A stretch of 64,000 nucleotides of DNA, from positions 62,001-126,000 of the forward strand of contig JAFIFY010000059.1 of NCBI GenBank assembly GCA_020831765.1, read 5' to 3'. Shown one piece after another: positions 53,788 through 63,578 of this stretch. The number at the start of each line of letters is the position of its first letter. Positions within the stretch are counted from its first letter, which is position 1. A program made the translations under genes and the position numbers. Origin of the DNA: Phycisphaeraceae bacterium (GTDB lineage Bacteria; Planctomycetota; Phycisphaerae; Phycisphaerales; Phycisphaeraceae). The notes under the pieces were generated by a model, which worked only from the letters and a program-made list of their open reading frames with translations, was not told the origin of the DNA and ran no database searches.

Positions 53788-54894
53788 TTACCAGTGAACC
53801 TGGGCGTGGAACACCGCGCCGGGCACTTTGATCAGCGGAAGGAAGGTGTCTCCGGCATACTGAACCAGCGATGGCGGATTGTGTTCCAGCGTCGCATAGC
53901 TGAACATGCCGAACACTTCCTCGAGTGAATCCCCATCATGCTCGGTCGGCGCTCCGGTCGGGACGGCATAGGAACCCTGGATCAGTTCGAACCAGTCCGG
54001 GCTGGGCGCCGGTGTGAAGACCACGGTGTCGGGATCGTGGACATTGTGCAGCGTGCCATCGGCCGAGGCGAAGAAGGCATCGGCCATGGGAATCCACTTC
54101 AGCCCGAAGAGGTTGCCCGGAAGCTCGCCGCCCTGCATCACCGCTTCCGCCGTTTCGCCGGTCGAAGGTACACCGCTGTGAATCCAATTGCTGATGCCTT
54201 CATTGCCGGCGAGGTAGGTGGGGATATGAGCGCCATAGAATGCATACGCCAGTGGATATCCCGTGGTCCGCGCCGCCAGGCTCTTGAGCAGCCGCAGTTG
54301 CCAGAGAATGTCGGTGCCCCCGGCCGACCACTTGGCGCTGCTGCCCTGGATGATGCCATCACTGGCGACCAGCTTGCCGCGATTGGAGGGCGGAATGTTG
54401 AAGTCCACGCCCCAGACACTGCCCGATTCGGCCGGCAGCAGTTGGCCTTGATCATCAAAGTAAAGCCTGCCGGTGGAAATGGCGCAGGCGGTGGCGGCCT
54501 GGCGCAGGTTGACGAAGCGTTGCTTGAAAGCGCGTGTCTGGCGTTCGATCTCCTGTCGGGCCATGTCCTGGGCGTTGCCCGTCTCGGGGTGGGTCAGGTT
54601 CGGCCACGCGGCGACGGGCAGTGACTGATGCTCGAAGCTGTGGATCATCGTGGCGCTTCGACGGGTCATGCCTTCGAGCGTCCTGGCATGGGCCGGCCCG
54701 CCGTAGTGGGCCTGCCGGGCGACATCCCGCACGCCGCGAACCTCGAACCATTCGACAAGGTCGCCCTTGATGTTGCGGGTCGGGGTGAGGAAGATTTCGG
54801 GCAGGATGGTGGGCAATCCGCTGCGGATGCCCTGGACCAGGCCGGTCAGGTTGCGGCCGCGAAGCATCTGATTGAGCGTCATGGTGGTGGTCAT
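53788..54894 (-). CDS. Phage major capsid protein, lambda gpE-like
   Basis: A 368-residue HK97-fold type coat protein resembling the lambda gpE capsid family. It has an early LPEIFLTPTRNIKGDLVEW segment and a RQAHYGGPAHARTL region. Then come FEHQSLPVAAWPNLTHPETG, NAQDMARQEIERQTRAFKQR, GRLYFDDQGQLLP, WIHSGVPSTGETAEAVMQGG and the PMADAFFASADGTLHNVHDP segment. The order of protease, decoration and capsid genes upstream supports the call. AGGAA precedes the ATG. Followed by a strong terminator. No capsid truncation is evident. Confidence 0.85.
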   Translation of the reverse strand: MTTTMTLNQMLRGRNLTGLVQGIRSGLPTILPEIFLTPTRNIKGDLVEWFEVRGVRDVARQAHYGGPAHARTLEGMTRRSATMIHSFEHQSLPVAAWPNLTHPETGNAQDMARQEIERQTRAFKQRFVNLRQAATACAISTGRLYFDDQGQLLPAESGSVWGVDFNIPPSNRGKLVASDGIIQGSSAKWSAGGTDILWQLRLLKSLAARTTGYPLAYAFYGAHIPTYLAGNEGISNWIHSGVPSTGETAEAVMQGGELPGNLFGLKWIPMADAFFASADGTLHNVHDPDTVVFTPAPSPDWFELIQGSYAVPTGAPTEHDGDSLEEVFGMFSYATLEHNPPSLVQYAGDTFLPLIKVPGAVFHAQVHW

Positions 54895-54964
54895 GTCGGG
54901 TTCCTGGGTTGGTCAATCGGTTGGGTGTGGGTCAATAAGCCTTGAGCGATCGCGGGGGTGATGC

Positions 54965-55651
54965 TCAGATCAGATGCGTGAAGATGAAGCCGCCTTTGCC
55001 GGATGCGGCCAGTTCCAGCACCAGCCATTGGCGAAGCGCCGAATCATCCGGCCAGGGAATCAGGCGCGATGAATCGATCACGCCGGAGATGGGAAAGCGC
55101 GGCACCGGCGCATCTTCAACCTGTCCGGCCTCATCAGCCAGGCGGATGCCATCGCCATCCGGCACGAAGGTCACCGGGGTCTGGGCGCCATCGGCCGGCG
55201 CGATGAACGAGCCGGCGATTCGATTGGTTCCCGTGGTCGAGCTGAGTGTGAGCGTGCCTTCGGGATCGATCGCGGTGATGGTGACGGGGGTGGTGACGAT
55301 CGTGCCGTCGGCGGTGGCCGGTCCGATGAGGGTGAAATCGGCTTCGCCGTGGGCGAACAGCCGGGCAAGCTCGGCGGCCAGATCGATCGGGACATCCAGG
55401 GACGTCCCGGCGGTGTGCGCTTCGGTCAGCGTGCCGATGATGGACGGTCGGAGTTTTCGTGTGGCGGTGGTGCGACCGAGCATGAGGCCGGGCCGAAGGG
55501 TGAGGGCATCGGCATGGCCGATATCGCGGCTCAGTCGGCTGTCGATCAGGTCGGTGGTGCCGGGCAGATATTCGGCCGTGCCACGCGTGACCTTGCGGAA
55601 CGTGGATTGGCCCGTCGTGCGAACACCGGGGAGTTGTTGTGGATGGCTCAT
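54965..55651 (-). CDS. Probable head decoration protein
   Basis: A 228-residue protein between the protease/scaffold and capsid genes, the usual place of gpD-like head decoration proteins. Segments such as RPGLMLGRTTATRKLRPSII, ADFTLIGPATADGTIVTTPV and SGVIDSSRLIPWPDDSALRQ are compatible with a beta-rich shell protein. It is longer than lambda D, as in other decoration families. AGGAA precedes the ATG. The call rests on position and general pattern. Confidence 0.65.
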   Translation of the reverse strand: MSHPQQLPGVRTTGQSTFRKVTRGTAEYLPGTTDLIDSRLSRDIGHADALTLRPGLMLGRTTATRKLRPSIIGTLTEAHTAGTSLDVPIDLAAELARLFAHGEADFTLIGPATADGTIVTTPVTITAIDPEGTLTLSSTTGTNRIAGSFIAPADGAQTPVTFVPDGDGIRLADEAGQVEDAPVPRFPISGVIDSSRLIPWPDDSALRQWLVLELAASGKGGFIFTHLI

Positions 55652-55715
55652 GGCGTGGATTCCTTGGTGGGCTATTGGGTGATCGGGGAAGGAACGGAAC
55701 GTGGCGGAAGGTCAG

Positions 55716-56327
55716 CTACAGGGCCGGAAGGGTTCGACCGGGGTGGTTGACCTCCTGGACCCATGCCTTGAGCTGGCCATCGGCAGCCGGCGTCCGCTCA
55801 TCGCCATCGATCCGGGCGCGATGAAGCGCAAGCAGTTGCGGGCCGGTGCGTTGATCGGTGATCAGGGGCGTGTTCAGCGCAAGGGCATCGAGGACGGCGC
55901 GGGCCAGGGGCATGTCGAGCCCGGCGAATGTCGCAGCGCGGCGGGAAAGGCAGATCGCCGGTCGCGACCCGGGCTGACCGAACAGACTCGCCGCCAGCTT
56001 CACCGCCGCGGCCGGATTGATGCGCCCCTCATCCACCAGCCGATCCAGCCGCGAACGCTGGCTCTCGGCCATGTCCTCCAGCGCATCATCATCAATGTCC
56101 GGCTCGGGCCGGGCGTGCTCGTCTTCAAGGGCATCGATCCTGCCGGCCAGTTCATCGCGCTGTGTGCGCATGTCCGCCAGTTCATCTTCAAGGGTGCCGG
56201 CGCGCTGCGCTTGGCGGGCGATCTGATCGATGCGTCGGATCAGGAGATCGTCCGGCTCGGTCTGGGTGTCTTCGGTGTTCAGTTCGATCAGCTCGGCGAT
56301 GCGGGTAAGCGTTTCCTGTGGGTTCAT
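55716..56327 (-). CDS. Nested scaffold protein from internal start
   Basis: The internal ATG (residue 220 of the protease gene; MNPQETLTRIAELIELNTED) is preceded by AGGAG with seven bases spacing, a better site than that of the full-length gene. It would give a 203-residue protein holding only the coiled coil and C-terminal tail, as lambda Nu3 does inside gpC. This is predicted from sequence alone. Confidence 0.65.
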   Translation of the reverse strand: MNPQETLTRIAELIELNTEDTQTEPDDLLIRRIDQIARQAQRAGTLEDELADMRTQRDELAGRIDALEDEHARPEPDIDDDALEDMAESQRSRLDRLVDEGRINPAAAVKLAASLFGQPGSRPAICLSRRAATFAGLDMPLARAVLDALALNTPLITDQRTGPQLLALHRARIDGDERTPAADGQLKAWVQEVNHPGRTLPAL

Positions 56328-56984
56328 GTTCAGGCTCCTGGAGAGGTTCGATCTTTTGGGGTTCACTTGTGGAATTGCGCTTGATGCGGTGTATCGCGCG
56401 GTGGGCGGTTCCTTCCCGATTCGAGAAGCACGCACCACCTGCCGCGCATCGATCGACCTTCCCGCGTCGAGCACACGGTTGAGGATTTCAAAAGGCCGCT
56501 GCCCGGGGATGACCGGCTGGCGGACGAGACTGATGGCGGTGATGGCTTCCTGGTGAAGCTGGCCCAGACCGTCGCGATGGGGTTGTTCCAGTTCGAGCGA
56601 GGCTTCGGGGTTGCGAAGGATGATGGGTAGCGCCTGCATATCGGCCGGTCGGCAGACGAAGGCCAGATGCATGCCGGTCGGGTCCGGCTCAAAGCTCTTG
56701 TCGCCGCACCGGTAAAGCTCGATGATTTCGCCGATTCGACCGGCAGCGCCCGGCTCATGGTCGATGGTCAGGTCGATGCGGATGCCCGACCGCCGCATGC
56801 TCGCGAAGGTGTGAATCCATCGGTCCATCCGCGCCGGGGAGATATCCAGCACCGTCGGCCCGTGGCCATGACGTTCAGGCAGAATGAACCGCCCGACACG
56901 GGCGCAGTCCTTGCGGAGCAGCGGCAACGACTTGAAGTGACCGGGGAGCGAGTGGGTGGCAGCCAGTGGGGTGACGGTCGGCAT
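55716..56984 (-). CDS. Mu-I-like head maturation protease with C-terminal scaffold
   Basis: A 422-residue protein. The N-terminal 170 residues match Mu gpI-type prohead proteases: IDLTIDHEPGAAGRIGEI contains the His/Asp site and AITAISLVRQPVIPG the catalytic Ser region. After a spacer, residues 220-330 form a charged coiled coil (LEDELADMRTQRDELAGRID), the scaffold part, and a folded C-terminal tail follows. An internal in-frame ATG at 56327 with an excellent ribosome-binding site yields the scaffold alone. It is the first gene of the cassette; a terminator and a prepilin gene precede it. It should shape the prohead and then digest the scaffold. Confidence 0.85.
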   Translation of the reverse strand: MPTVTPLAATHSLPGHFKSLPLLRKDCARVGRFILPERHGHGPTVLDISPARMDRWIHTFASMRRSGIRIDLTIDHEPGAAGRIGEIIELYRCGDKSFEPDPTGMHLAFVCRPADMQALPIILRNPEASLELEQPHRDGLGQLHQEAITAISLVRQPVIPGQRPFEILNRVLDAGRSIDARQVVRASRIGKEPPTARYTASSAIPQVNPKRSNLSRSLNMNPQETLTRIAELIELNTEDTQTEPDDLLIRRIDQIARQAQRAGTLEDELADMRTQRDELAGRIDALEDEHARPEPDIDDDALEDMAESQRSRLDRLVDEGRINPAAAVKLAASLFGQPGSRPAICLSRRAATFAGLDMPLARAVLDALALNTPLITDQRTGPQLLALHRARIDGDERTPAADGQLKAWVQEVNHPGRTLPAL

Positions 56985-57081
56985 ACCCCATGAATTGCGC
57001 TGTACCCGAAATCATGCGCAAAGGGCGGATCGGCCCCCGTCCCCCGGAAGCAAGCGGGCTCGGCGCGACGGCGACCATAAC

Positions 57082-57106
57082 GAAAAAGGCGGTCCGAAGA
57101 CCGCCT
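57082..57106 (-). terminator. Rho-independent terminator after the 57144 prepilin gene
   Basis: On the minus strand AGGCGGTC-TTCG-GACCGCCT is followed by TTTTC. The 8-bp perfect stem with a stable TTCG tetraloop ends transcription of the prepilin gene and insulates the phage-derived cassette from it. Confidence 0.92.
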
Positions 57107-57143
57107 GGATCGAATCTGGTGATGCGGAAGTGGGGTGTGGGGC

Positions 57144-57986
57144 CTATTCCCACCAGTGCGTCGGCCGCCGGTTCTTGTCACCCTGTCCCCGGCCGGGCTG
57201 GCCCGGATGGTAATCGGCATCGAGATAGAACACGCTTGGAATCTCCTCATCCGGCAGCGATCGGGCCGAGCCATCAAAGAACGCGGCGTTGGCCATGTCG
57301 TTGTGCCTCAGGCTGTAGCCGTCGGAGGAGGTGACCTGATCGCCCAGGCCATCGTAGATCGAGAACAGCGCTGAAGGGGGGACTTTGCTTTCAATCGTAT
57401 CCAGGCGAATCCGGTTGGTTCCAGAACTCCCACCCATGCGCTTGTAGGGGTGTCTGCGATAGTCAACGCCGTTATTGAGGAAACGATTCGGCCAGTAGAC
57501 GTTGGATTCCGGGTTCGACCCATTAATGCCGTACGAGACCCAGATCACCCGTCCATCCCCGGTCTGCTGTCGCATGACGTGGCGGCGCTTTTCATTGGTT
57601 CTGAATTCAGCGGTTCGCTCTTCGGCACCGCCCAATGACCACTGCGTCGGCATGTCGTTCATGCATCGGGCCGGTCCGCGATTACCGGGAATCTCGTCGG
57701 GGGTATCTTCGGTGAGCTGCTGATTTCTCACCAGCAGGCCCGCCCAGTGAGCGATCTCGCCGGTCTGTGTAAGGCTTCCGTGGGTGGTCGAGCCGATGGT
57801 GAACTGTCCGTACTCTTCGTGGTAATTGGTCAGCGCCAGTTGCAGGGTGGAAAGGCTGGCCAGACAGCGAACCCGGCGGGCGGCTTCGCGGGATTGGCCC
57901 AGGGCGGGCAGGAGCAGGCCGATGAGCAGGGCAATGATCGAAATAACAACGAGCAACTCAATCAGGGTGAAGGCGGAACGCCTCAT
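57144..57986 (-). CDS. Prepilin-type N-terminal domain protein, H-X9-DG type
   Basis: A 280-residue pseudopilin: short basic leader MRRSA, then [18 protein letters not shown]. The rest is an extracytoplasmic globular domain ending in [15 protein letters not shown], the exact H-x9-DG motif. AAGGAG precedes the ATG. The leader would be cut by a PilD-type peptidase and the helix packed into a pseudopilus. First of an array of six such genes on this strand; the 300 bp upstream of it (57987-58286) hold no gene I can recognise. Its own terminator follows at 57082-57106. Confidence 0.92.
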   Translation of the reverse strand: MRRSAFTLIELLVVISIIALLIGLLLPALGQSREAARRVRCLASLSTLQLALTNYHEEYGQFTIGSTTHGSLTQTGEIAHWAGLLVRNQQLTEDTPDEIPGNRGPARCMNDMPTQWSLGGAEERTAEFRTNEKRRHVMRQQTGDGRVIWVSYGINGSNPESNVYWPNRFLNNGVDYRRHPYKRMGGSSGTNRIRLDTIESKVPPSALFSIYDGLGDQVTSSDGYSLRHNDMANAAFFDGSARSLPDEEIPSVFYLDADYHPGQPGRGQGDKNRRPTHWWE

Positions 57987-58286
57987 GGGAAGAACTCCTT
58001 GTCATCGACGGCTGAACAGCCCGCGACGCAACTTGACCGGCTTCGAGCCACTTGATCGGAGGCTGCCAGATGGCTCTCCGATTAAACGATCGGAACATCA
58101 ATCTGTTTAAGAATAACATAGTAAAGGGCCGATTTCCAGCGAGGAATCAGGCCCGATAAAATTGCGCAAAAAGTTCCGATCGGTGCGCATTTCAGGTTCT
58201 GGCTTGGCCTGCGATTCCCGACATCCAGCCGGAGGTTTTCCCGGGCGCGGAGGCATCGCCCTCAATGGATTGTCGTATCGGGTGAA

Positions 58287-59123
58287 CTACCACGGAACGG
58301 GTTCAAAACCCTGGCCATCGCGCCACCAGCGGCGCAATGTGGGCCGGCCCTCGGACTGATGGACATTCAGGAAGTCCTCGAAGGTGATGAAACTGGCGGC
58401 GCTGCCATCGAAGAAGGCGGCATTGGTCCGGGTTCGGTTGAAGTGGCGTGCGGCGATCCGTTCCAGGACCTTGTTGTGGGTGTGACCGTCGTGGAACGTG
58501 ACATAGTCGCTGGGCCGGGGCACCCAGTCCATGCGGTGAAGCCTCTGGTGCCAATTGGCGTTATTGCTTGACTCGCCTTGCAGGGGAAGCATAACCATGG
58601 GCCAGCGATCCCGCTCGCTGCCACCGACCTGATCCCGGGCATTGGCCCCGTACCACGAATGCACATACCACCGCTCGGACCCATCGTCGAAATGGTGGGG
58701 TTGCGGGCGTTGGGGAACATCCGAGTCGGCCGGGTGTGGGCTGGCAAAGCCCATGCCATCGGTCCGATCCATCAGGCCCGACGGGCATCGGTAAACGTGA
58801 CGCTGCGAGAGGATCTGGTCCGCGCTCTGGGATTCGGGCACCGGTGTGTAGCCGAGTTGGGCCATCAGGCTTGAGAAGAAGCTGTCCGGCATGTTGGTGC
58901 TGATGCCCCCACGATTTCGGAACGTCTGCGCGGGCACCATGTAGTTGTCGTAGTCCGCGGCGTAGATCGCCATGGATGAGGTGATGCCTCGCAGGTTGGA
59001 CAGGCAGTTGACGTTCTGTGCCGACTCCCGGGCCAGGCCCAGGGCCGGCAGCAGCAAGCCGATCAGCAGGGCGATGATCGAGATCACCACGAGAAGTTCG
59101 ATCAGGGTGAAGGCTTTGCGCAT
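58287..59123 (-). CDS. Prepilin-type N-terminal domain protein
   Basis: A 278-residue pseudopilin with leader MRKA and [18 protein letters not shown]. It has [20 protein letters not shown] typical of the paralogues, [20 protein letters not shown] (the [12 protein letters not shown] block is shared with the isolated copy at 44240 as [11 protein letters not shown]) and an [17 protein letters not shown] ending with two extra residues in the H-x-DG spacing. The likeness to the 44240 copy suggests these two are sister paralogues. The upstream 230 bp are AT-rich with TTGCCT and TATTTT boxes that may be a promoter. Confidence 0.92.
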   Translation of the reverse strand: MRKAFTLIELLVVISIIALLIGLLLPALGLARESAQNVNCLSNLRGITSSMAIYAADYDNYMVPAQTFRNRGGISTNMPDSFFSSLMAQLGYTPVPESQSADQILSQRHVYRCPSGLMDRTDGMGFASPHPADSDVPQRPQPHHFDDGSERWYVHSWYGANARDQVGGSERDRWPMVMLPLQGESSNNANWHQRLHRMDWVPRPSDYVTFHDGHTHNKVLERIAARHFNRTRTNAAFFDGSAASFITFEDFLNVHQSEGRPTLRRWWRDGQGFEPVPW

Positions 59124-59357
59124 GGGACTCTAAGCTCCGGATATCTCGCCGACGGGCTGGATTGTCAAGAAAAATAAAGTGCTTGTCGCGAAAGGCAAGG
59201 CAAGTACGCCATTTCTGCGCTATATTATAAAAGACAGGCACACATTTTGATTCCAACGCCCCGGACTATGCTCACGCTTCAGCCGAATCGCCACCCATTC
59301 ACGGGACTGTGGCACGGGCAGAAGGATGGCGGCATCCCAGCGACCCGACGAGCCCAT

Positions 59358-60104
59358 CTACCAGCCGTTGAAGGTCCGCCAGACCAGATTGCCGGCGGAA
59401 CTGGTCGTCGTCCAGAGATTGGCCGAGATCACGCCATGATCCTGAGTTGTGGCCGCGCCGTCCATGGTGACCATGTTCACGCCGTAGTCGAAGTGCCGAA
59501 GGAGTACGCGACTGTTGGCGTTATTGTGCATCCAGATTCCATCAAAATAGGTGATCTGGCGGCTGGGCGCGGCGGAATTGTTGAATCGATAAACTCGAGA
59601 TTCCCATACGGACCTATTGATCCAGCCGGGGCCGACACCCCAGAAGGGCCAGCCCATGCTGGGAAACCCGCCGCCGCGCGTCGCCGTGTGTCCATTGGCA
59701 CCGTAGCTGATTCGGATATAGGTGGTGCCGCCGCCCAGTTCGGCGACGGCAAGGTCGCCGCCGGTTTCATCGGCGGGGCAGACCGAGGCGCCGCTGGGCG
59801 CGTTGTCGGGGTCTTCCGACCGGCCGACGGACAGGTGATCAGTCCACTGCATGGTGTTGACCCAGCGGCTGCGAACCAGGTTCTGGCTCGGATCGGTTCG
59901 AATGTCGGCCGCGGGCATGAGCATCTGGGCATCGGCGGCATAGGTGTAAAGAGCGACGCCCACCTGGCGAAGATTGGAGAGGCACTTGACGTTCCGCGCA
60001 TGCTCTCGAGCAGCGCCCAGCGCCGGCATCAGCAGCGCGATCAAAAGGGCGATGAGCGCGATCACCACCATAAGCTCGATCACGGTGAATGCAGGTCGCC
60101 TCAT
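59358..60104 (-). CDS. Prepilin-type N-terminal domain protein
   Basis: A 248-residue pseudopilin with leader MRRPA and a slightly different helix ([20 protein letters not shown]). Then comes [20 protein letters not shown], a conserved [11 protein letters not shown] acidic segment and [17 protein letters not shown] near the end (H-x10-DG). GAGGA precedes the ATG. It has its own good promoter at 60222-60250. The Val/Ala changes in the helix set it apart from the other array members. Confidence 0.92.
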   Translation of the reverse strand: MRRPAFTVIELMVVIALIALLIALLMPALGAAREHARNVKCLSNLRQVGVALYTYAADAQMLMPAADIRTDPSQNLVRSRWVNTMQWTDHLSVGRSEDPDNAPSGASVCPADETGGDLAVAELGGGTTYIRISYGANGHTATRGGGFPSMGWPFWGVGPGWINRSVWESRVYRFNNSAAPSRQITYFDGIWMHNNANSRVLLRHFDYGVNMVTMDGAATTQDHGVISANLWTTTSSAGNLVWRTFNGW

Positions 60105-60221
60105 AAGGATAGTCCTCGAATCAGTTTAAGTTTCATTCGGCTTCATGCGCACGTCAAGCCACGATCCCGAATCGGGGATCAGCCAGTCGCCCGCTTTCCT
60201 CCGGACTCGCAACTCCTCAAA

Positions 60222-60250
60222 AATATACGCTGTGGATTTGTCCAAAGCAA
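60222..60250 (-). promoter_or_regulatory. Sigma-70-like promoter for the 59358-60104 prepilin gene
   Basis: On the minus strand TTGCTT (60250-60245), a 17-base spacer and TATATT (60227-60222) form a strong promoter with an untranslated leader of about 110 bases. It lies in the 328-bp gap after the preceding prepilin gene. Confidence 0.65.
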
Positions 60251-60432
60251 GGAGATTTTGCGGCGGAGCTTGGCCGCCCGGGTGGCTTGATTTGCCTACT
60301 GGACAGGAAATGTGCGCTCTGATGCAGAAATATGGTCTTGAAACGGCCCGTCGCCTCGAATGGGATGCTCTGCGGCTGGAATCAGGCAATCGTCGGGCTA
60401 CCCAGCGCCGGATGCGATGCCTGGTCATTGGC

Positions 60433-61317
60433 TCAGTTTCCGATCCCCCAGTTCCGGCTCCAGATGAATCGCTTGTCTCCCGCCCATTCAAGTTCTTCGG
60501 CCGGTGTAACACTGCCATCAAGGAACGCGAAATTGGCGATGCCCAGGCCACGATTCTTGGCATTCATGTCTGCAGCGGATAAAGGACCGTATGGCGATAC
60601 CATTCCTGCATAATGTTCTCGTTCGGGAACCTCGTCTTGCGGGAAGTGCCGGAAAAGCGGATCATCCCAGTTGCCCCAGTTGCCTCCTCCCGGCTCCGCC
60701 AGCCAGCCACCCTGACGAAGCCCTGCTCTGTGACCGTCGGTCGAGACGATCGCATTGGATGGGGTCTCCACGGCCCCCATGCGCCTGCCGGTGAAGTTCG
60801 GCGTTTGAACCATGCGACCGGGATTCAGTCGCCTGTTCACGGCAACGGGTGTTCCCCAGGAGAAACTGTGTGCAGTGTCCAATGCCGGTGGGGACGGCGC
60901 TGAGGGACACCAGAAAATGCCTTGATCGAGCAGAAGTTCAAGGTAATCGGCATGAACTGCTCGAAAAGCCGCACTACCCCCAGCCGTCTCTCGCCCCTGC
61001 ATTCCAGTGATGTAGTCAAGGTAGATGCCCACGAAACTGAGCGGGTCGTGTCGAAAAACCGAACCAACCCTCTCGATATTGAAAGTGAAAAGGCGATTCG
61101 CCTCATTGCTTTGTGGCACGGAAGTCAGGATGAGATCGTTGTGGTCCGCCGAATAGTTGACCAGGCCGATCACAAGTTGTCTCTGATTCGAAGCGCAGAG
61201 GACTCGTCTTGCCGATTCGCGAGCCATCCCCAACGCGGGCAGCAGCAATCCGATCAGGAGGGCGATGATGGAGATGACCACCAGCAGTTCGATCAGGGTA
61301 AAGGCGGGGCGTTTCAT
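60433..61317 (-). CDS. Prepilin-type N-terminal domain protein
   Basis: A 294-residue pseudopilin; ATG 61317 opens [16 protein letters not shown], and the longer open frame upstream is not leader-like. Its extracytoplasmic domain has [20 protein letters not shown] and [20 protein letters not shown], both shared with the 61722 gene. It ends [16 protein letters not shown], with the His of H-x-DG lost. Its first 80 bases are almost identical to those of the 61722 gene. A TATAAT box (minus strand, 61446-61441) upstream lacks a good -35. The 404 bp upstream hold nothing else recognised. Confidence 0.92.
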   Translation of the reverse strand: MKRPAFTLIELLVVISIIALLIGLLLPALGMARESARRVLCASNQRQLVIGLVNYSADHNDLILTSVPQSNEANRLFTFNIERVGSVFRHDPLSFVGIYLDYITGMQGRETAGGSAAFRAVHADYLELLLDQGIFWCPSAPSPPALDTAHSFSWGTPVAVNRRLNPGRMVQTPNFTGRRMGAVETPSNAIVSTDGHRAGLRQGGWLAEPGGGNWGNWDDPLFRHFPQDEVPEREHYAGMVSPYGPLSAADMNAKNRGLGIANFAFLDGSVTPAEELEWAGDKRFIWSRNWGIGN

Positions 61318-61721
61318 GTCAAAACTCCAGAACTCAATCCAGACGCGCAAAGGCTCGGGATTTCGGCTGCCGCCGAACCCGGATTCGGGATCGGTCGGGA
61401 TCGGTGGCGCAATCGACGGCCGACTCGGCCTCGATAGGGCATTATACGGCATGAATCATCCGATTGCTGGAAATAACGGGCCAAACTCGTATTTTCGGAC
61501 TGGTGCAACTTTTGCGCTGCGAAAAGCCAACCGTTCGTCGGGCGGAATTCGTGTCGCTTGAAATTCCGGTTCGCTCGGGAAATGGGCGGGCCGGGGGCGC
61601 TTCCAACAACCGTGGCGGTCGATCCACCCAGTGCTTCGACCCTTGCTCGTGGCGAAAACCGCGCATGACTGACCAGCAGGTGTTCCCTGAGCTGTCCCGA
61701 AGGCGATGCGAGGCGGCGAGA

Positions 61722-62594
61722 TCAATATTCGTTCAGCAACTGCCGGGCGAGAATCTTGGCACCGAAGTCATCCTCATCAGGTTCGGAGGCGACACGTCCA
61801 TCCCAGAAAGAGAAGTTGGCCCGACCCAGGCCGCGATGCAGGGTGTCAAGGACCATGCCGGCGGCCTGATCCTGATTCCGCCGCGCACGTTCGGGCACTT
61901 CATCCTGCGGGAAATGCCGGAACAGCGGATCCGCGTACTTTCCGTACCACGAGCCAGTTGATTTCCAGGCCTGTCCGTCAGCACGGAGCCCCAGCTTCTT
62001 GCCATCGCCGCTGATGATCGAGATCGAAGGGCGCGCGATGTCATCAAGCCGACGTGCGCGGACGTACTGGGCGTGCTCTGCGCGGTGTGGCGCGATGCGC
62101 CCGTTGACCGCCACGGGAACGCCACTGGTCCACTGAGCGATCGCATTACGGTTTTCGGGTGTGGCTTCGGGATAGTCTCCGGGAGCCGACGGGCACCAGA
62201 AGATCGGCGCCTCGCGGAGGACCGACCACCAGTGAACGATGGCCTGATCCACGATTCGCGAGCTGGATGTGATTGTCGTAGGCGAACCGAGCATGTGCGA
62301 AGCCAGAATGGTGTGAAAGGAGTCCGCTTCGGAATACCAGGTGGCACCGGCATCCCGCCAGATCTTCGTCGGATTGTGGACCAGGTCCAGCCCGCCGTAC
62401 CTGAGAAACCGGCCGTTATGGTCCGCCGCATAGCTGAACATGGCGGTGACGAACTGCTTCTGATTGCTCTGACAGACCACGTTCCGGGCCGATTCACGCG
62501 CCAGCCCGAGGGCGGGCAGCAGCAACCCGATCAGCAGGGCGATGATGGAGATGACCACCAGTAGTTCGATCAGGGTGAAAGCGGGACGTTTCAT
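61722..62594 (-). CDS. Prepilin-type N-terminal domain protein
   Basis: A 290-residue pseudopilin from ATG 62594 ([16 protein letters not shown]). It shares [10 protein letters not shown] and [20 protein letters not shown] with the 60433 gene and ends [18 protein letters not shown]. The two are clearly recent paralogues. A strong promoter lies 200 bp upstream at 62793-62821. The 401 bp between it and the 62996 gene hold only that promoter. Confidence 0.92.
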   Translation of the reverse strand: MKRPAFTLIELLVVISIIALLIGLLLPALGLARESARNVVCQSNQKQFVTAMFSYAADHNGRFLRYGGLDLVHNPTKIWRDAGATWYSEADSFHTILASHMLGSPTTITSSSRIVDQAIVHWWSVLREAPIFWCPSAPGDYPEATPENRNAIAQWTSGVPVAVNGRIAPHRAEHAQYVRARRLDDIARPSISIISGDGKKLGLRADGQAWKSTGSWYGKYADPLFRHFPQDEVPERARRNQDQAAGMVLDTLHRGLGRANFSFWDGRVASEPDEDDFGAKILARQLLNEY

Positions 62595-62792
62595 GTGTGG
62601 CTCCAGCAGGGGCGGTCGGCGCATCCCTCGGATTCGAGGTCAACGGGACCGGGCTAACCATGAATCCACCATCGGCTCAACGACGCCAATCCCGGAAATA
62701 CAGGGTCGAGTTGCCCCGTTTCGGTTCGCACCAGTCGGTCCGAACTGATCAAGGCCCGATCGGGCTTTGTTTCCTACTGAGTTGAACGGGCC

Positions 62793-62821
62793 ATTAAAGC
62801 ACATATTTGCGAAAAACGCAA
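62793..62821 (-). promoter_or_regulatory. Sigma-70-like promoter with hairpin-like spacer
   Basis: Minus strand: TTGCGT (62821-62816), 17-base spacer, TTTAAT (62798-62793). The -35 box overlaps a TTGCG-AAAAA-CGCAA inverted repeat that could bind a regulator. It reads towards the 61722 prepilin gene. Confidence 0.6.
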
Positions 62822-62995
62822 CATTCTGAACGATTTTGCATGACATAGTTGTGCGGAACGGGTGCGGACGTCGGCAGTCGGTTCAGCGTGGATTTCGCCT
62901 TGAGGGTCGGCGCCAGATACTGGAAACGGAAACCAAGGGCAGGATTCTGGCCACAGCCGGGTCGCTCGTCCTGTCGCATCGCCGATTCGCCCGCA

Positions 62996-63397
62996 TCAGC
63001 GTGGTGGAAGGCAGGGTCGCGCGGGCTTGCCCTTGGCTTCGCATCGGCTTTGGATCGCGGCGTTGAGTTGGCGCGCCTCATCACTCAATCCGTGGTGCCA
63101 GGTGTCATCGTCAACGCCGCGAACCTCGCCCTCTTCGTTGGTCAGAAACGCCACGAATCGCGCGGCCTTGTCGCCGCAATCGCCGCATGCGAAGACCGCG
63201 GCGCGTAGACCCGGCGTGGTGTGATCCGCCACGGTGTAATCGCCCGTGGACTCGTCATAGAGCCATACGGGAAAATCCGTGATCCGTGGCGGCCCGGAAG
63301 CGGGGCGAGGCGCGAACGTGAAGCCGAGGACGAGCAACACGACCAATCCCAGTCCGGCGAACAGGGGGTTGTCATTGATCCACTGTCGAATGTTCAT
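62996..63397 (-). CDS. Small single-pass membrane protein in the prepilin array
   Basis: A 133-residue protein with an N-terminal membrane anchor (NPLFAGLGLVVLLVLGFTFA) and a short exported domain. The domain has a CGDCGDKAARFVAFLTNEEG cysteine pair, WLYDESTGDYT and a third Cys near the end. The Cys-x2-Cys pair may bind metal or form a disulfide. GAGG precedes the ATG. It is the only non-pilin gene in the array, which suggests a partner role. No named family is recognised. Confidence 0.75.
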   Translation of the reverse strand: MNIRQWINDNPLFAGLGLVVLLVLGFTFAPRPASGPPRITDFPVWLYDESTGDYTVADHTTPGLRAAVFACGDCGDKAARFVAFLTNEEGEVRGVDDDTWHHGLSDEARQLNAAIQSRCEAKGKPARPCLPPR

Positions 63398-63578
63398 AAG
63401 GCCTCAATCAGGGAGTCGATTGGCCGGCGGACCATCGGGCTTCGTCGCAAACGATGCAACGCGCCGTCACGTTCGGATCGGCACGTCCTGACGGTTTCCG
63501 ATAAACACACCCATCGCACCAAGGAGGTGCCCCGAGGCGATGAAGTCGTCGCCGCTCCGCAGTTCTCCGAATACACGC

